This document shows, piece by piece, positions 23,701-35,720 of a DNA stretch of 64,000 nucleotides. The notes beneath the pieces are model-generated. The model was not told the origin of the DNA. It was given only the letters and a program-made list of their open reading frames with translations, and did not search any database. The number at the start of each line of letters is the position of its first letter. The first letter of the stretch is position 1. Made by a program: the position numbers and the translations under genes. Source of the DNA: Agelaius tricolor (lineage: Eukaryota; Chordata; Aves; Passeriformes; Icteridae); assembly GCA_023055355.1 (NCBI GenBank), contig JALJCS010000022.1, positions 8,479,001-8,543,000 of the forward strand, read 5' to 3'.

Positions 23701-26366
23701 CTGCCATTTCCAGCTGGGTCAGCAGAAGTACTCAGAGAAATGTTTCTGGCAGAAAGATATTTCTTGGTGCCCACATCTGCGTGTGGTTCTGCACACAGAG
23801 ATTTCTGCATACAGACCTGCTCCTCCTCTGCTGTGCAGCTCAAGGTTCCCTGACTGCCCACTGGATGTGAAATCCTCAGACAAAGCTCCCCTTTCTCTAA
23901 AGCACTGTTACATTCCTGCTCCTCCTGCACACCTGCAGAGGATATTGTTTTGGCCAGAAAAAGATGAGCCCAGGTGGCAACATAATGCACATTGCATCTA
24001 GATTTAACACCTGTTGCACAAAGAGCTTATGAGTTTTAATCAGTTTTATGCAAGTTTCTGGCCCTCTGGTTTTCCACTTTTTTATTTTTATCCTGTTTAA
24101 TATGCAGGCAAAGAGCAGCAATAGATTTGTTTAGAGGTGGTTTAGATTTGTTATCAGGGGGCTGCTCACAGAGGGTCTGTGCTTCAGAAGTGTTTATTTC
24201 CTCTTGTGAAAGCCTATATGCATAAATTAAAAAGTCTGTAAATTTTACAGATTTATAAATTCAGCCTTTTTATCTTATAATAAGGCCCAAGTTGTCTGTG
24301 GTCACTCTTACCTGACAGTCATAAAGCACAGATTCCATGCACAGTTGACTTTAGGGACTAAATAAGTTTGATTCAAAACACTTCTGCCTTTCCCCAGTCT
24401 TTGGGTTATCTCAGACTGGTTTCAGAGTTGCTACTCTTGGTGCTTTATTGCAAGCTTAGAACAATTTTTAGGTTGAAATTAGATCTTACATAAAATGAGA
24501 AAAGGCATTTGAATGAATAGTGCTCAGTACTCAGAAATGTACATCATTTCAGCTTCCTCACCATTCACCACAGAGACTTCTGTCCAGCATTGCACCCTAG
24601 CACCTGTGCTTTTAATTTTGTTTTTTTAATAATAGATTTGACTCCTTAACAGGAAGTTTTGTAATCTACTAGAAAAATAACTTATAGGAAGACTATTCAG
24701 AAAAATTTATTTATCTGATGGTCTTTTAAATTCCATTTAGTTCCATTGACAGCACTCTTAACCATCACCTGAAAAAAAGCCCATTTATTCCAAAACATTT
24801 TTTTCTGAGCTTGGAAATTTTATTCCCATTCTAGGAGAAAACTTTGAAACTGCAACATTTTTGTAAAAGTGAAAACAGACAGACAAGCTGTCAGTTCTCC
24901 AATATGTTTGTGAATAAATTCCCTTACCTTTTTCCTCAAATAAAAGACTGGTTATCTCTGTGGAGAAGACTCCAGTATAGAAACCCAAATGCCTTATCAG
25001 AGATGTAGATTTCAGGACAGACAGTACATTGCCTGTAAACTTGCAGCTCAGATGACAGATGGAAACCTGATAAAGTGAGTGTGCTGATCACTGCACAGAG
25101 ATTACACTCTCTAATTTGCATCTTGTCTTCCAATAATGTTTGCTCTGGTTTTCACTTCAAATGTACCTGAGCTTTAAACACAGGCATTTGGGGCCTGAGC
25201 TTATTTAAATCTTTATTTTTTCAAGTGGAGTATTTCTGTTTAGCTGGATTTTAGTTGTGCATCTAACAAAATACAAACACCTCAAGGAACATGTGTCAGC
25301 ATTTCTGCTCCCTCAAAATTCCCCACGGGGGTTTTGTCTGGCCCTGCACCCTCGCAGCCATGCCTCTCTAAGTTTTTGTGCTTAACAAAGTGTCTCAAGT
25401 GTCTCTTTGAGAATTCCACTCCAAAGTGTATTTCTGAGAAATATCTCCTCTTCCCCAAGGTGCTGGGGCATTTTCAGGCTGGATAATCCTGTTTACAGAC
25501 AGGAGGGAGCTCAGGGTGCATCTTGAGGGCCGCACCCCCCAGGCACTGTGGGGTTGGGTTGACATTAGCTAACCTGCATAAATATTTGCTTGCATCTTTG
25601 CCATTTTCAAATTCTGTCTCTCTTGTTTACTCTTCTCTGTCCCTGCCTATCATGTTTCTTTCCTGGCTGTTGCCATTAGCATGTAATCTTTCTGTTCTGT
25701 GCCCTAAACTAAAGCACATTTGTCGGTCATTATCTGAAAGACTCTTTATTAACAGCCATAAAGAACAGTGCTGCTGCCTAATGCACATAACTTTAGTGCC
25801 AGGACTGTTCCTGTGAGGTGCCCAAAGGCTTTTCCTGCTGGGCATTGCAAGGCCAACGTGCAGCTGATCTTGGGTTAAAACCTTCATTTCATCCATTCAG
25901 TATGTAAAGATCTCTAGGAGCAGAAGAGAGGATTCTGAAGGAGAGACAGCAGTGAAAAGCTGGATCTCCTTCCTTTCCCATCATTTTCACTGGAGTGCAG
26001 TCAAATTCCACAGGGTAGGAGATGTTCATTCATTTAGCCAGTGTGAATGGCAGTGGGTGTTTGTGGCACTGTACATGTCAACAGAATGTGGCTTGAAATG
26101 CTTAAAAATTGCTCTGGGAATTAAAAATTGCTTGAAATGCTTTAAAATTAGTCCTAGAAGTAGGATGTGCTCTTTAAACAGGCTTCTGTAAATTTGAGCA
26201 AGATCATGTCAAGCAGTTTGAATATATTCCTACTCCTCTTGAACAGTAAAAGGTTTCATCTCAAGCAGTTCTGCTTTCGTGTGAGTTGAAGACGTTCCCC
26301 ACCCATGGGACAGAGACCTTGTCTCTCTAAGGAGGACACCAGAGAAAACTGGTTTCAGGTACCTGA
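20757..26366. other. Non-coding DNA, no gene seen
   Basis: No transposon boundaries, RNA genes or convincing exons. Open runs reach about 110-115 codons (22121-22453 minus, 23654-24001 plus); in the second case overlapping frames on both strands are open over the same bases, which indicates composition and not coding. Near 26095-26150 a GCTTGAAATGCTT-type unit is loosely repeated around AATTAAAAATTGC, a local imperfect duplication. Confidence 0.5.
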
Positions 26367-26515
26367 TCACAGAATCACAGGATTGTCAGGGCTGCAAGAA
26401 ACTCTGAAGATCATCTAGTCCAGCTGTTAGCCAAGCACCATGATAGCCGCCCCTAAACCATATCCCCCAAAATCCTAAAATCTTCCTTTGGATCTTAGCA
26501 TCCCTTCCTAACCAT
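26367..26515 (-). mobile_element. CR1 LINE 3' fragment
   Basis: It starts with CACAGAATCACAGGATTG, the reverse complement of a CR1 octamer tail. It continues with GCTGCAAGAAACTCTGAAGATCATC and TAGTCCAGCTGTTAGCCAAGC, then CCCCTAAACCATATCCCC, which follows the CR1 subfamily whose consensus has AGTCCAACC.TTAACCCAGC and CACTAAACCATGTCCC. The element is 5'-truncated, as is usual for CR1, and moderately diverged. The 3' end of the LINE lies at the left, so the element is on the minus strand. Confidence 0.8.
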
Positions 26516-26710
26516 GCCTTTCAAGAAGGTGCAAAAACCCTCATGAACAATAGCTCAAGGAGGAAACATTTTCACCACCCTTACCTTGGGGTTCTGGATA
26601 GTCCAGCATCTGCTGAGCCATTGAATACTTTCCCATGCACTGTGGGGAAAAACAGTTTTGATGTTCATGCAAGCTCTCCAGCACTACACACAGCTCAAAC
26701 CTTAAGCCTT

Positions 26711-26729
26711 CTTCTTTTTTTTTTTTTAA
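26711..26729. repeat. T-rich homopolymer run
   Basis: CTTCTT followed by about 14 T. No retrocopy is recognised beside it. Confidence 0.6.
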
Positions 26730-27073
26730 GTAGCAATTAATGAGAATCGTGATCTAAAAATTAAAATGGTAATGAGCTTTTAGCATAATGAAAAGAGCTT
26801 GTACAGGCAAGAAAAAGCATTTGTGGGTCTCTGAGTCACATTACTCCCCAAATACAAAAGCAGATGTTAGCCTTGGCTGGAATGAGGCATATTGACTTGT
26901 TTCATTTTGCACAAAACCCCTCATGTCGCACACAAAGAGGATGCTCTCATGTCTCCAACCTCATATTCTGGTGTTCTTCTTATCCATAGCTTTGTTAATT
27001 TTGGGCTGAGAAATCATTATACTCATTTTGAAATTATACTTTCCTATGTTTGTACATCCTTATTATCTTTCCA

Positions 27074-27165
27074 TCGAATCATAGACTGCTCTTGGTTGCA
27101 AGAGACCTTAAAGATCATTCAGTTCCTACCCCCTGTCACAAGCAGGAACATTTTCCACTGGAAGG
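27074..27165 (-). mobile_element. Short CR1 LINE 3' fragment
   Basis: TCGAATCATAGACTG at the left retains the octamer-type tail. TTGCAAGAGACCTTAAAGATC, then ATTCAGTTCCTACCCCCTG, parallels the CR1 block GGAAGGGACCTTAAAGATCATCTAGTTCCAACCCCCTG. Similarity stops near CATTTTCCACTGG. The copy is severely 5'-truncated and lies on the minus strand, about 600 bp from the previous copy. Confidence 0.75.
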
Positions 27166-27845
27166 TGGAAGGTAGATTTCAAAATGTACCAGTACAGACT
27201 GATGTACAGTCAAACAAATAGATGAGACAGTTTAAATCTGTAGAAAATGTCATTGTTATGTGCCACAAATTATACCTGGAGTAATTCAGGTGAGATTCAA
27301 CAAAATTGCTCCAAATTAAAAATAAGTACAAGTGTATTATCTTGGTCTTTCTCAGTGAGTGCAAACAAGAGAAATACCATTTTGAGGAGAGAATGAAACT
27401 GATTTTTGATGAGTAACTTGGTTGCTTTTTTTGGAATAATATGTGACATTTTGCAAGTCTTACAAGTATCCAAGTATAACAATGAAGCTTCTCTCTGTGG
27501 CAAAGACATCTAAGAACATACAAGAGTTTGGAAGAACATGCAAAAACATAAAAGTTTTAAGTTTGACCTGATAAACAACTCATTAATATTGTAGCTATAG
27601 ATTGCTCCTCACTGTTGCCTGAATTGATGAGTCGAATAGATGTCCAGGGTTTTTTCATCTGAATTGAGAGTATATTTCATTTCTGGGAGAAAAAGGGAAA
27701 AAAAAGCATCATTCAGAAGAAGAGACTTTGTTTTTGAAATATTTTTTTTTCTTTTAACATTTACAGAACATTCATGTATTTGAAGTCTGGCTCCCAAATA
27801 TAACAGGTTTTATCTCAGAGGCATGAAAAAATGTGGTAAATTAAA

Positions 27846-27869
27846 AAAAAAAAAAGAAAAAAAACACAT
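27846..27869. repeat. A-rich simple sequence
   Basis: An A13 run, one G, then A8, in an AT-rich context. No adjacent retrocopy is seen. Confidence 0.65.
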
Positions 27870-27929
27870 AAAGACTGAACAAGCAAAACAAAATGTATTT
27901 TAAACTGTTTCCAAGTGTTTTGAGTTGTT

Positions 27930-29264
27930 TAGGCAGAGGCGGTACCTACATTTGGGGTCTAATGAAGAGTCAGGAATATTTGCTGGATATCTTTTCTTTT
28001 TCTCTGATTTTGTTTTATGAGCATAATTTGAACCTACCTCATTAAACAAACATATATTCTCACAAGCATTCCTTTTACATTTCACGGCGGTAGCTTATCA
28101 CTCTTCATATTTTTTTGGCTCGCTACTCTATTGACTTCTTAAAAAGTTGGAAAAGTTTGAAAAACAAGAAGTCTTGCTCTCACCAAACAACTTGAAGAAA
28201 CTCAGTGTGCGTTTTCAAAAGCGTTGGTATAAAGAAAACACCCAATTTGCACGCTATGTCTAAGGGATTTGTGAGATTAATTTCCTTGTTTAGCTTTGAA
28301 AATCCTGCCTTGAAGACTCAATCTCCCAGTTCAGTCTGGAGAAGGGGAAGGTCACGGATTGCCATGTCCAGGACACAGATGGTTCCTGTGTCACCGGAAC
28401 CATTGCTCAAAAGATCTTGCTCAAAACCCCGTTCCTGAACGCCCTTAGCAGGCAGCTGGGAGGTTTAACAGTTTGAATTTTGCTCCTAAACCTTGACTGA
28501 GTCTCATCCTAATGAATATGGGGCTTTACCCTCCCTATCTAACACAATTGTGGGTGTGCTTAGGAATATCTCATTTTTTACGTACTGTCCACGGCTCTCC
28601 TGCCAGCCCATACATGCAAGCTATGTCTGTAACTTTTTTATTTTTTGGTCTGTCTAATGAGTAACAGAAAGTGACCCTTGGAGGGAAGCCTGTACTGCAA
28701 ACCTGCCTATGTGAGGCTACCTGTGCAAATGAGGTTTTCAAGAAGGGGAGGGGGGCTAAACACGAACTCTTCCAAGCAGGTTTACAAAAGAGATACAGTG
28801 CACCATATTATCTAACAGAGCTCTGGCTTTTCACTCGGGGAGACAGACATTAAGGTGCATTAGTACTATCATTTGTATGTCTGTAAATATCAATAAAGTA
28901 TGTTATTTGGCATTCACATTGACACAATGAAGGACGAGGACTATCCTTTTCAGGAAATTTCACAGAGCCATTCACAAACAAAAGCTCAGTAATTTAATCT
29001 TTCAAAAGCTCAATAATGCTAAGTTCAAAACTGCAGGTTTTAAACTAATGTACCTGATAAGTAATGATGACAGAATTTAAAAGGTCCATTATTTGGTAAT
29101 CTAATATTCCCAATCCCAGTTATCTGTCAAAGAGAATACTCTCCCTTAAACAGCGCTAATGCGTTCACATCTACATTAATCTCTCAGGGAGAAAAGAAGC
29201 ATTCTTTAGGGGCTTTATCTGCTCCCAAATGTCTGACTCCAGCAGGAGCCATTTCTCACTGCTG
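27930..29264. other. Non-coding zone with retained CpG
   Basis: This zone leads into the CpG patch to its right and holds more CpG than the surrounding window: GAGGCGGTACC near 27940, CACGGCGGTAG near 28083, and several between 28200 and 28440, including CACCGGAACC and CCCGTTCCTGAACGCC. TACGTAC (near 28580) and AGCGCTAATGCG (near 29153) are others. No ORF or repeat explains it. Reduced germline methylation over a regulatory region would be one cause; a recent insertion of CpG-rich DNA is another. Confidence 0.35.
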
Positions 29265-29526
29265 CCGGGGCTGTGTCAATGCCTCCAATGTCTTTGTGCC
29301 ACGGGCGCGATTTCTTACGGATCCGCCCGGGAGGCGCTGCCAGCCCTCGGTGTTCCTTACACGCTGCGCCTGCTGCCTCTCAATCCTCTGCTGCTCCTCC
29401 TCTCCAAAACAAACATCGTGCTCAGCCTTTGCTCCTGACCCGCTCCCCTTGCTCCATGTGTTGTTTTCTGTGTGGCGCAACTCTGGTTTTCTGTCGTCAT
29501 CTCCCATCCATGCTCCAAAAAGTCAC
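29265..29526. promoter_or_regulatory. Small CpG-island-like patch
   Basis: I count about 16 CpG dinucleotides in roughly 260 bases. The core 29281-29460 is about 61% G+C with 12 CpGs, an observed/expected near 0.75 by hand count, against a window that is otherwise strongly CpG-depleted. It includes GGGCGCGATTTC and TACGGATCCGCCCGGGAGGCGC. There is no TATA box in an obvious position. Overlapping frames of 69-119 codons on both strands reflect the composition. It is below the usual 500-bp island length. It could be the promoter of a non-coding transcript, an alternative first exon or an enhancer with low methylation. Confidence 0.4.
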
Positions 29527-29830
29527 GGGACTGGATTTGTGAATTTGTGAATTTGACAGGATTCACAAGGACACATCTTCCCCCTGTTATTATCCTTTCT
29601 AGGGAATGACATATGATCATATACATACACAAGAGATAGGACCAGGTGTGCCACAGCTGCCCACGGACAGTGTGGGAAATGGAGTCACTCTGCGTTTTCC
29701 TTGGATTTGCAGCCAAGGCTCCTTCCCCTCAGTTTACCTCCTCTGGAAATTTCTCAGCTCTTTAAATCTCATCACTAGAGAAGGTTTGGGCCCTGAGTAA
29801 AGCTGAGTCTGTCCTGCTGCAATCTAAATT

Positions 29831-30155
29831 CACAGAACCATAGAATGGTTTGGCTTGGAAGGAGCCTTAAACCCCATCTGGTTCCAACCCCCTGCCATGG
29901 GCTATCCATGGGATATCCATGGGATGCCACCCACTAGCCCAGGTTGCTCAGGGCCCCATCCAACGTGGTCTTGAACACTTCCAGGAAAATGTTCCAGGCA
30001 TCTACAACATCTCTGGGCAACCTGTGCCAGTGCCTTGCCACCCTCTGAGCAGAGAATTTCTTACTGACATCTAATCTAAATCTCTCCTCTTTAGGTTTAA
30101 AACCATTCCCCCTTGTCCTATTACTCTCTAGGCATATAAAAAAGGTATTCCTGTG
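29831..30155 (-). mobile_element. CR1 LINE 3' fragment, the best preserved here
   Basis: Clear reverse-strand CR1 from the tail: CACAGAACCATAGAATGG, then TTTGGCTTGGAAGGAGCC, then GGTTCCAACCCCCTGCC. Next come CAGGTTGCTCAGGGCCCCATCC, CTTGAACACTTCCAGG, TCTGGGCAACCTGTGCCAGTG, AGAATTTCTT and ACATCTAATCTAAATCTC, ending in ACCATTCCCCCTTGTCCTATTAC. About 325 bp are retained and the 5' part is missing, the normal outcome of CR1 retrotransposition. An 11-bp direct duplication (29903-29924) has expanded the block after TGCCATGG. The element cannot encode protein. It lies about 300 bp beyond the CpG patch. Confidence 0.93.
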
Positions 30156-31126
30156 TTCAGGCTGATGCAGGACTTTTCAAAGTGTGTGTGCAGTAGAATA
30201 AAAGCAGTCACTTCTTCAGGAACACTGCACTTTTTCCTGGCAGGATTTTTCAAACACTGAAGTAGAACATATTTAAGTACACACAGAACTCCTCGTGTTT
30301 TTTATGTCTTTTTATGCCTTGATTTTCAGAACTTAAAGACACCACAAATTGACCCAGAAGGAAACTTTTCTAAATCATTGCATGTATCAATATGAAAGCT
30401 TTATTTGCAATGCTGCCTGGAGCACTGAAACAATGTGATTTCTCTGTGAATCCTATGGAGCAGCATATAAATACACTTGGCATAGTGTTGTAAAGGAGTT
30501 CTGAAGGTGGTGTTAACTCAAAGGTTTTTTTGTACAATTCAAAGAAAAGGAGAAATGGTCAGAATTGTGGTATTGTTGAGAAAATGTAGCTGTTTACTAT
30601 GTCTGCAGGCTATTGGTTTGGGAAAGTAGTTGAGTGGAAATTGCTTTTAAAAAAAAATTCCAATCCTGAGTCAGGAAAGAAAGTCTCATGTTCACATGTG
30701 AAAGCAGCTCTGTTTAAATTTAAAGAGTGAAACGAAAGGTCCAGTTCAAGGTATAGTAACTAACCATGTGTAAAACACTTAGTCCTATGAATAAAGAGGG
30801 GCTGCATATTAAAAAATATTAAGTTGCATATTAAAATTATTAAGGAATCTGTCCCTTTCAATGTAATAAGCAGATGGATGGTTATAGTCTGCTTCAAAAC
30901 AACACCCCACCACTGCCCAGAGAGCAGAGTGCCTTCCCAGCTCCTGCTGAAAACTGGGAGCTGCCTTGCTGCTGGTGCGGGTGCTGCCCATGCAAACTGG
31001 CTCCAGGAATCCAATAAATGCCAGTTGCCCAAAGAACATGACTTACTTCAGTTAGGAAAATCATCCCAATGGTGAAATTACCACAGCCATTTCCAGGGTG
31101 CATATGTGACCCTCTGGAAGCTGTGG
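30156..31126. other. Non-coding DNA, no gene seen
   Basis: AT-rich to 30880, then a GC-richer block (30890-31040) with overlapping open frames on both strands and no family match. Near 30800-30840 GCATATTAAAAA.TATTAA occurs twice in tandem, imperfectly. Confidence 0.5.
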
Positions 31127-31153
31127 AAATTTGCTAAATTTGCTAAATTTGCT
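31127..31153. repeat. Nine-bp tandem repeat, AAATTTGCT x3
   Basis: Three perfect AAATTTGCT units. The array is bracketed by GCTGTGG on the left (31120-31126) and GCTGTGG on the right, whose GCT overlaps the last unit. This is consistent with replication slippage. Confidence 0.9.
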
Positions 31154-33155
31154 GTGGAAAACAAATGCCTCCATACAGAAACTGAGCCACATATTCAACA
31201 CCTGGCTGGAGACGAGGAATTGGTTATCAGGCAGCTCCAGCAGAGCTCTTCACCAAGTGTTTAAATCTGCATTCATATTTCAGTGTTTTGTTGAATCATG
31301 GCAAGGGCAGCATGATATTAGCGTGACACGTGTAACCCTTGTGGGAACACTGAACTTATGCATATCCATCCTTTCCCCAGGTGTGACACCCGCCCTGCCA
31401 GCCCCTATCTGCTGCAGCTCAGGGGACAGCAGGCACAAATACCAACTTAGAAAATGTTTATTGTCTCCCCAGCAGCATTTTACTCCTGGTTTTCCTCTAT
31501 GGAGGCCTGCAGGGAAAGCTGGCCCTTTTAATCCCATTTAGCACATTAGGCATTTATTTGGTGATGTTTAGAAAAGTTTTGAGAGATTGAATTACATTTT
31601 CTTGCAGCTGTATGACTCAGAGCGATTCGTGTTTTCACTGAAGTCATCTCAGTGGCACGATGTGCATGGGAAGATCAAACCCTGTGTATGTGCCACTGAG
31701 CTGGGGGAATGTGCAGAATATTCTTTGTGTTTCTCTGTCTCACTCTGACCCTTCCAAACCAGGCAGTGCTCAGTTCCCACCTGATATATCGTATCTGATT
31801 GCCAAAGATAAATTGATCTTTATCTACAAAATGACACCTTTTCTTCTGCTCCCATGAAAGCATCTTTCGGGATGATGTTTAAACAATTGCATATTAAAGA
31901 ACCTTTGCAATATCAATAATTAAAAGTAAATAGGTCAGAGAGTTTGTCAGGCTCTTTCTCTATTTCTAGGTGGTTCCTTCTCAATTCCAAACAAGTTAAC
32001 TAACAATTTCGGCCTTTAATTACTTCTTTAGTCAGATTTTCTTAGCTTTCATTGCTTCACTGCTCCCTTGGGTGCTTTTAAAAGCTCAATATGTTTGTTT
32101 TGATTCATTCTTCTGTTAAATACCAGACATTGCACAGTTTAGTTCAGCTAGCCATCAACTCAGGAATATGGATGTTCTCATTTTTAGGCTGATCATTCTG
32201 TCCTTCTAACAGATGACAGTCAGTACCCACAACTCACTCAAAAATCTGTGCCAGGCCTGCCTTAAAAAGTCTGGATTTCTCCTCAGGTTTGTGGATTTCC
32301 CCCTTTTCTTTTCTTTCTTTTTTTTTTTTTCCCTCTGAATTTGCTCTACAGGTCTTTAGCTCCAGCTAGTGGCTCACTCCAAAATGCAAATTTTGTCCAG
32401 TGCCTTAGAAGAAAGGTGGAGTTTAGTTGTAATTCTTACAGCATTCAGAAGTGTCTGTTGAGAGGGAGAATTATTCAGAGGCATTAGTTCTTCCTGGCTA
32501 ATTTGAGTTAACCCACAAAATCTTTAAAATGTAATAAACACACTCCTTTTTCCAATTGCAGGCTCCTGTGTTATCACATTGGGCCAAATTCTGCCCTCAA
32601 GTGTAGACTTGCATAGCTCCTCTGGACTTCAAAGGGACCAGCCAGTATGTGTCTTAAAGCAAAATCCCAGATGTTTTATCAAATAAAAAGCTTTACCTCA
32701 GCTCCAACTTTGCACCCTTCCTGTTGAGAGTTGGTGCAGCTTTGTACAACATGCACAAACAAAGCTAGAAATATTTATTTGTAAGTAGGGTTGGAGATTT
32801 GGATCCACCTTTGGTGGGTTCCTCTTCTCTCAGGACTTTGTGGTGCACGTGGATCTCTTCTGGCTCTGATGCCCCTTGCTCAGCCTGGACTGGTGACAGA
32901 GGATTCCCTTGGCAAGTTGAAGGAGAACAAAAAAGAAGATTTTGGGGGTTCCACTGGAAAGAGGGGTCAGTACCCCTGGTGAAAATCCCTCTTAGGTGGA
33001 TTTGTGCTAAGGTTCTGCAGGTGCAGCTGTGTCCTGCCTTGGTAAATCTGAGCCTGCAGTCACAGGCAGGGAGTGTTTGAGAGAAAACGAGCACTGCTGT
33101 GGAGGGATGCAGGTTGTTTCCACATGAGGAGAGAAATACGTTTTTTCCAGGGAGA
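31154..33155. other. Non-coding DNA with T-rich tract
   Basis: No gene, RNA gene or transposon is recognised. A pyrimidine tract (CCCCCTTTTCTTTTCTTTC followed by T12) lies at 32299-32333. GC-richer blocks near 31370-31530 and 32790-33080 give overlapping frames of up to 136 codons with no signature. Confidence 0.5.
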
Positions 33156-33182
33156 AATTAATTCAATTAATTCAATTAATTC
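33156..33182. repeat. Nine-bp tandem repeat, AATTAATTC x3
   Basis: Three perfect AATTAATTC units, each holding a TTAATT homeodomain-type core. A simple slippage array. Confidence 0.9.
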
Positions 33183-34042
33183 ACACAACCTGCCCTAATC
33201 CTCAGAATGTAATGTCTAAATGGTAAAAACAAAATGCAGTTTAAATTAGTAGAAATGCACACATCGCTTTCTCCTCAAGTTTCAACTGGAAGTTTCATTG
33301 AAATTGTAGATAAAATAAATATAATTTAAAACTCTTTTCTTTCCCTCAGCCCCCACCCCAAGAAGTACATACATCCATACTCTGTGGGATAAAAGCACAT
33401 GGGCAGACACAAGCCAAGCTTTGTTGTGTGGCTCTCAGCATTGGCACCAATACAGATATGGCTGCCTTGGCAGCCCTAGAGGAAACCCATTTGAATTCTA
33501 CAATCCTCTTGTTTAAACCCAAAGACTCAAATGTCTGTTGTTTGTTCAAAGAGTTTTATTGTTTCCATTTCATTACTTGGTGAACTGGATACTGGGACAG
33601 GTGTGTCTGCAGTCTGTTCATATTGACTGTCCATCTAAGATACCAGATAACATGATAATGCATTCCTGGGTTTCACAAACTTTGTCACTTCTGCCATAAA
33701 ACCCTGGCACCCAGTGTAAATAAATATACCTAGGATATACTAAATTCAATCCAGGTCTCTCTCCAAGGGCAGTAATTTGTTCCTGAAGGCCTAACCTTCC
33801 TCATCAGGCAGAAATTCTGCTAGTTCTACTATATTGATTCAATCCTTTTCTGAAGGTGAGAAAAGCACCAGAGTACATTAAGAGATTTTATGTCAACATC
33901 TCAAATGTAGCTGAAGCAAACTAAATAACATCTATGCTATTCAACACCAAGACTACCTGTGCCTGCCCTGATACAGATACAGCTGTATCTCTGCTTTGTC
34001 TGTTAATAAATCTGGGCACAAACTCATCTGGACATACAATTT

Positions 34043-34078
34043 ATGTGTGTGTATATATATATTTATATAAAAAAATAT
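34043..34078. repeat. (TG)n(TA)n microsatellite
   Basis: TGTGTGTGTATATATATATTT followed by a TATAA and A-rich run. About 36 bases. Confidence 0.85.
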
Positions 34079-35159
34079 GCATCTGCACACAGTCTTTCAT
34101 CAATTTTTCAATTCCTTATCTCTCACAGATATTTTCATTTAATTCCAATATATCAGAGAGTGACAGAACAAGCAGAATTAAGTGCTTCCTAAGGTTCTGT
34201 TGTCAGTGTTATACCAAGGCAAAAAAACAACATATTAGTACTGTAATTTTCTACCAAGTACATCAACAACACACTTGGGACACATGCAGAAGTCTATTGA
34301 TCCACTAGGTCAGGGACCTGAAAATATTTGAAATTGTTCTTTAGAAAAATAAAATAACCCACACTCTTTTTGAATTACTGTGTTCTTTCAAAGTCCATAT
34401 AAAGTATTACGCAAGGAGACAAAGCTATTTTACCAGGCAGGCAGATATTCCAAATTACTGGTTCTTAACAAGCATGGTAATACATCAGTCAAAAGCAATA
34501 AATTTAAACTTAATGAAATCTCAATTTGCCTACAGTGCATTTCACTTTGACATTTTCTACATTGCCACGGTGCTTTGATAAAGTTTTTTAAAATGCAAAG
34601 AAAGTGTCTGTAAGGCTAAAGAGCAGACTTGGTGCCATTGTGCCCAGTGGAACATTACAGTACTTAAGTTCCATCACTATATGCCCTGTGGCAGACTAAG
34701 CCTGAGTGCTAACACAGGTTCAGTTTTCATTATCATCATGTGATTATCCATTTTACTGCATTTAACTGATAATACAACTACCAGCTCACCTTAAAAGAAT
34801 TAGCTTGGAGGTTTCATTGCTTTCCAAATGGAATTCATTTGACAAACAAATGACAATTAGCCCAGTCTCCCTGTTCTGTGTCAGGATGGTTTTTGATTGA
34901 ACCTAGACCAATTTACAATTTTTAAATGAGTTTAGACATTTACATTTAAAATGTCTAGAGGAAATTAGCCTTGGGACATCTAACAGCCAAAATGCTTTTT
35001 GAAGTTGATTATTATTTGATCTAGTACCCTCTACCTGTACATTTTGTTCTGACTTCAAAGTTTTGGAATGAAAATGCCACCTACACCTCAAAGCATAGGG
35101 AAAAACTTAAAAGCAGTTTTACTCATTATGTTATGCAAAGAAACCTATATTTTAATATT

Positions 35160-35720
35160 CGTTTAATATGGTTAGTTAGCTTTAATGACACCAGTTTGAC
35201 AGTGTCATAGTTTTCGAATATAAGACATTGATTGAAGTTTCCTGTGCTTGCCGGCGTTTTTCTGTAGAACGAAAGAATATCTTTTGAAGGTGAGATTCAT
35301 ATGCCCCACACTGCCATTCTGCCACAGATAGAAGTGTAATCATTTACAGATGAATGCATGTTTTTGTACGGAGTCAGAAATATGTTGTCATTTCTACATT
35401 ATTCTGCGTATCAAAATCTTCATTGATTTTTGTTTTCCTGCATGCTAAATCTGCCCGGCTATATTCATATTGATCTTAAAGCAGGAGGAACTCCTTATGA
35501 AAAAAGGGTTGTCAATAATTCTGTCATAAATATGCAGGCCCAGATAACACAGCCATGAAAATTGGGCTGAAATTAGGCACATGGTAGCTCAGCCTTTAGG
35601 TAATTTGGATCGTACTATTTTTATTTTGTATCATTAATTTATGCAATTTTTGTAAAGTTAGAAGACTGTACATATGGCCACTGCAGAATTATGAGCATAA
35701 AAATAAGTGCTGTTGCTTTT
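35160..35720. promoter_or_regulatory. Candidate conserved non-coding element
   Basis: AT-rich but complex sequence without simple repeats. CpGs are retained at GTTTTCGAATATAAG, TTGCCGGCGTTTTTC, TGTACGGAGTC, TTCTGCGTATC and TGCCCGGCTA, spread over 250 bases. TAAT cores and TCATTAATTTATGC (near 35610) sit among them. Retained CpGs in AT-rich unique DNA are typical of constrained elements, but this is texture and not proof. Confidence 0.25.
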
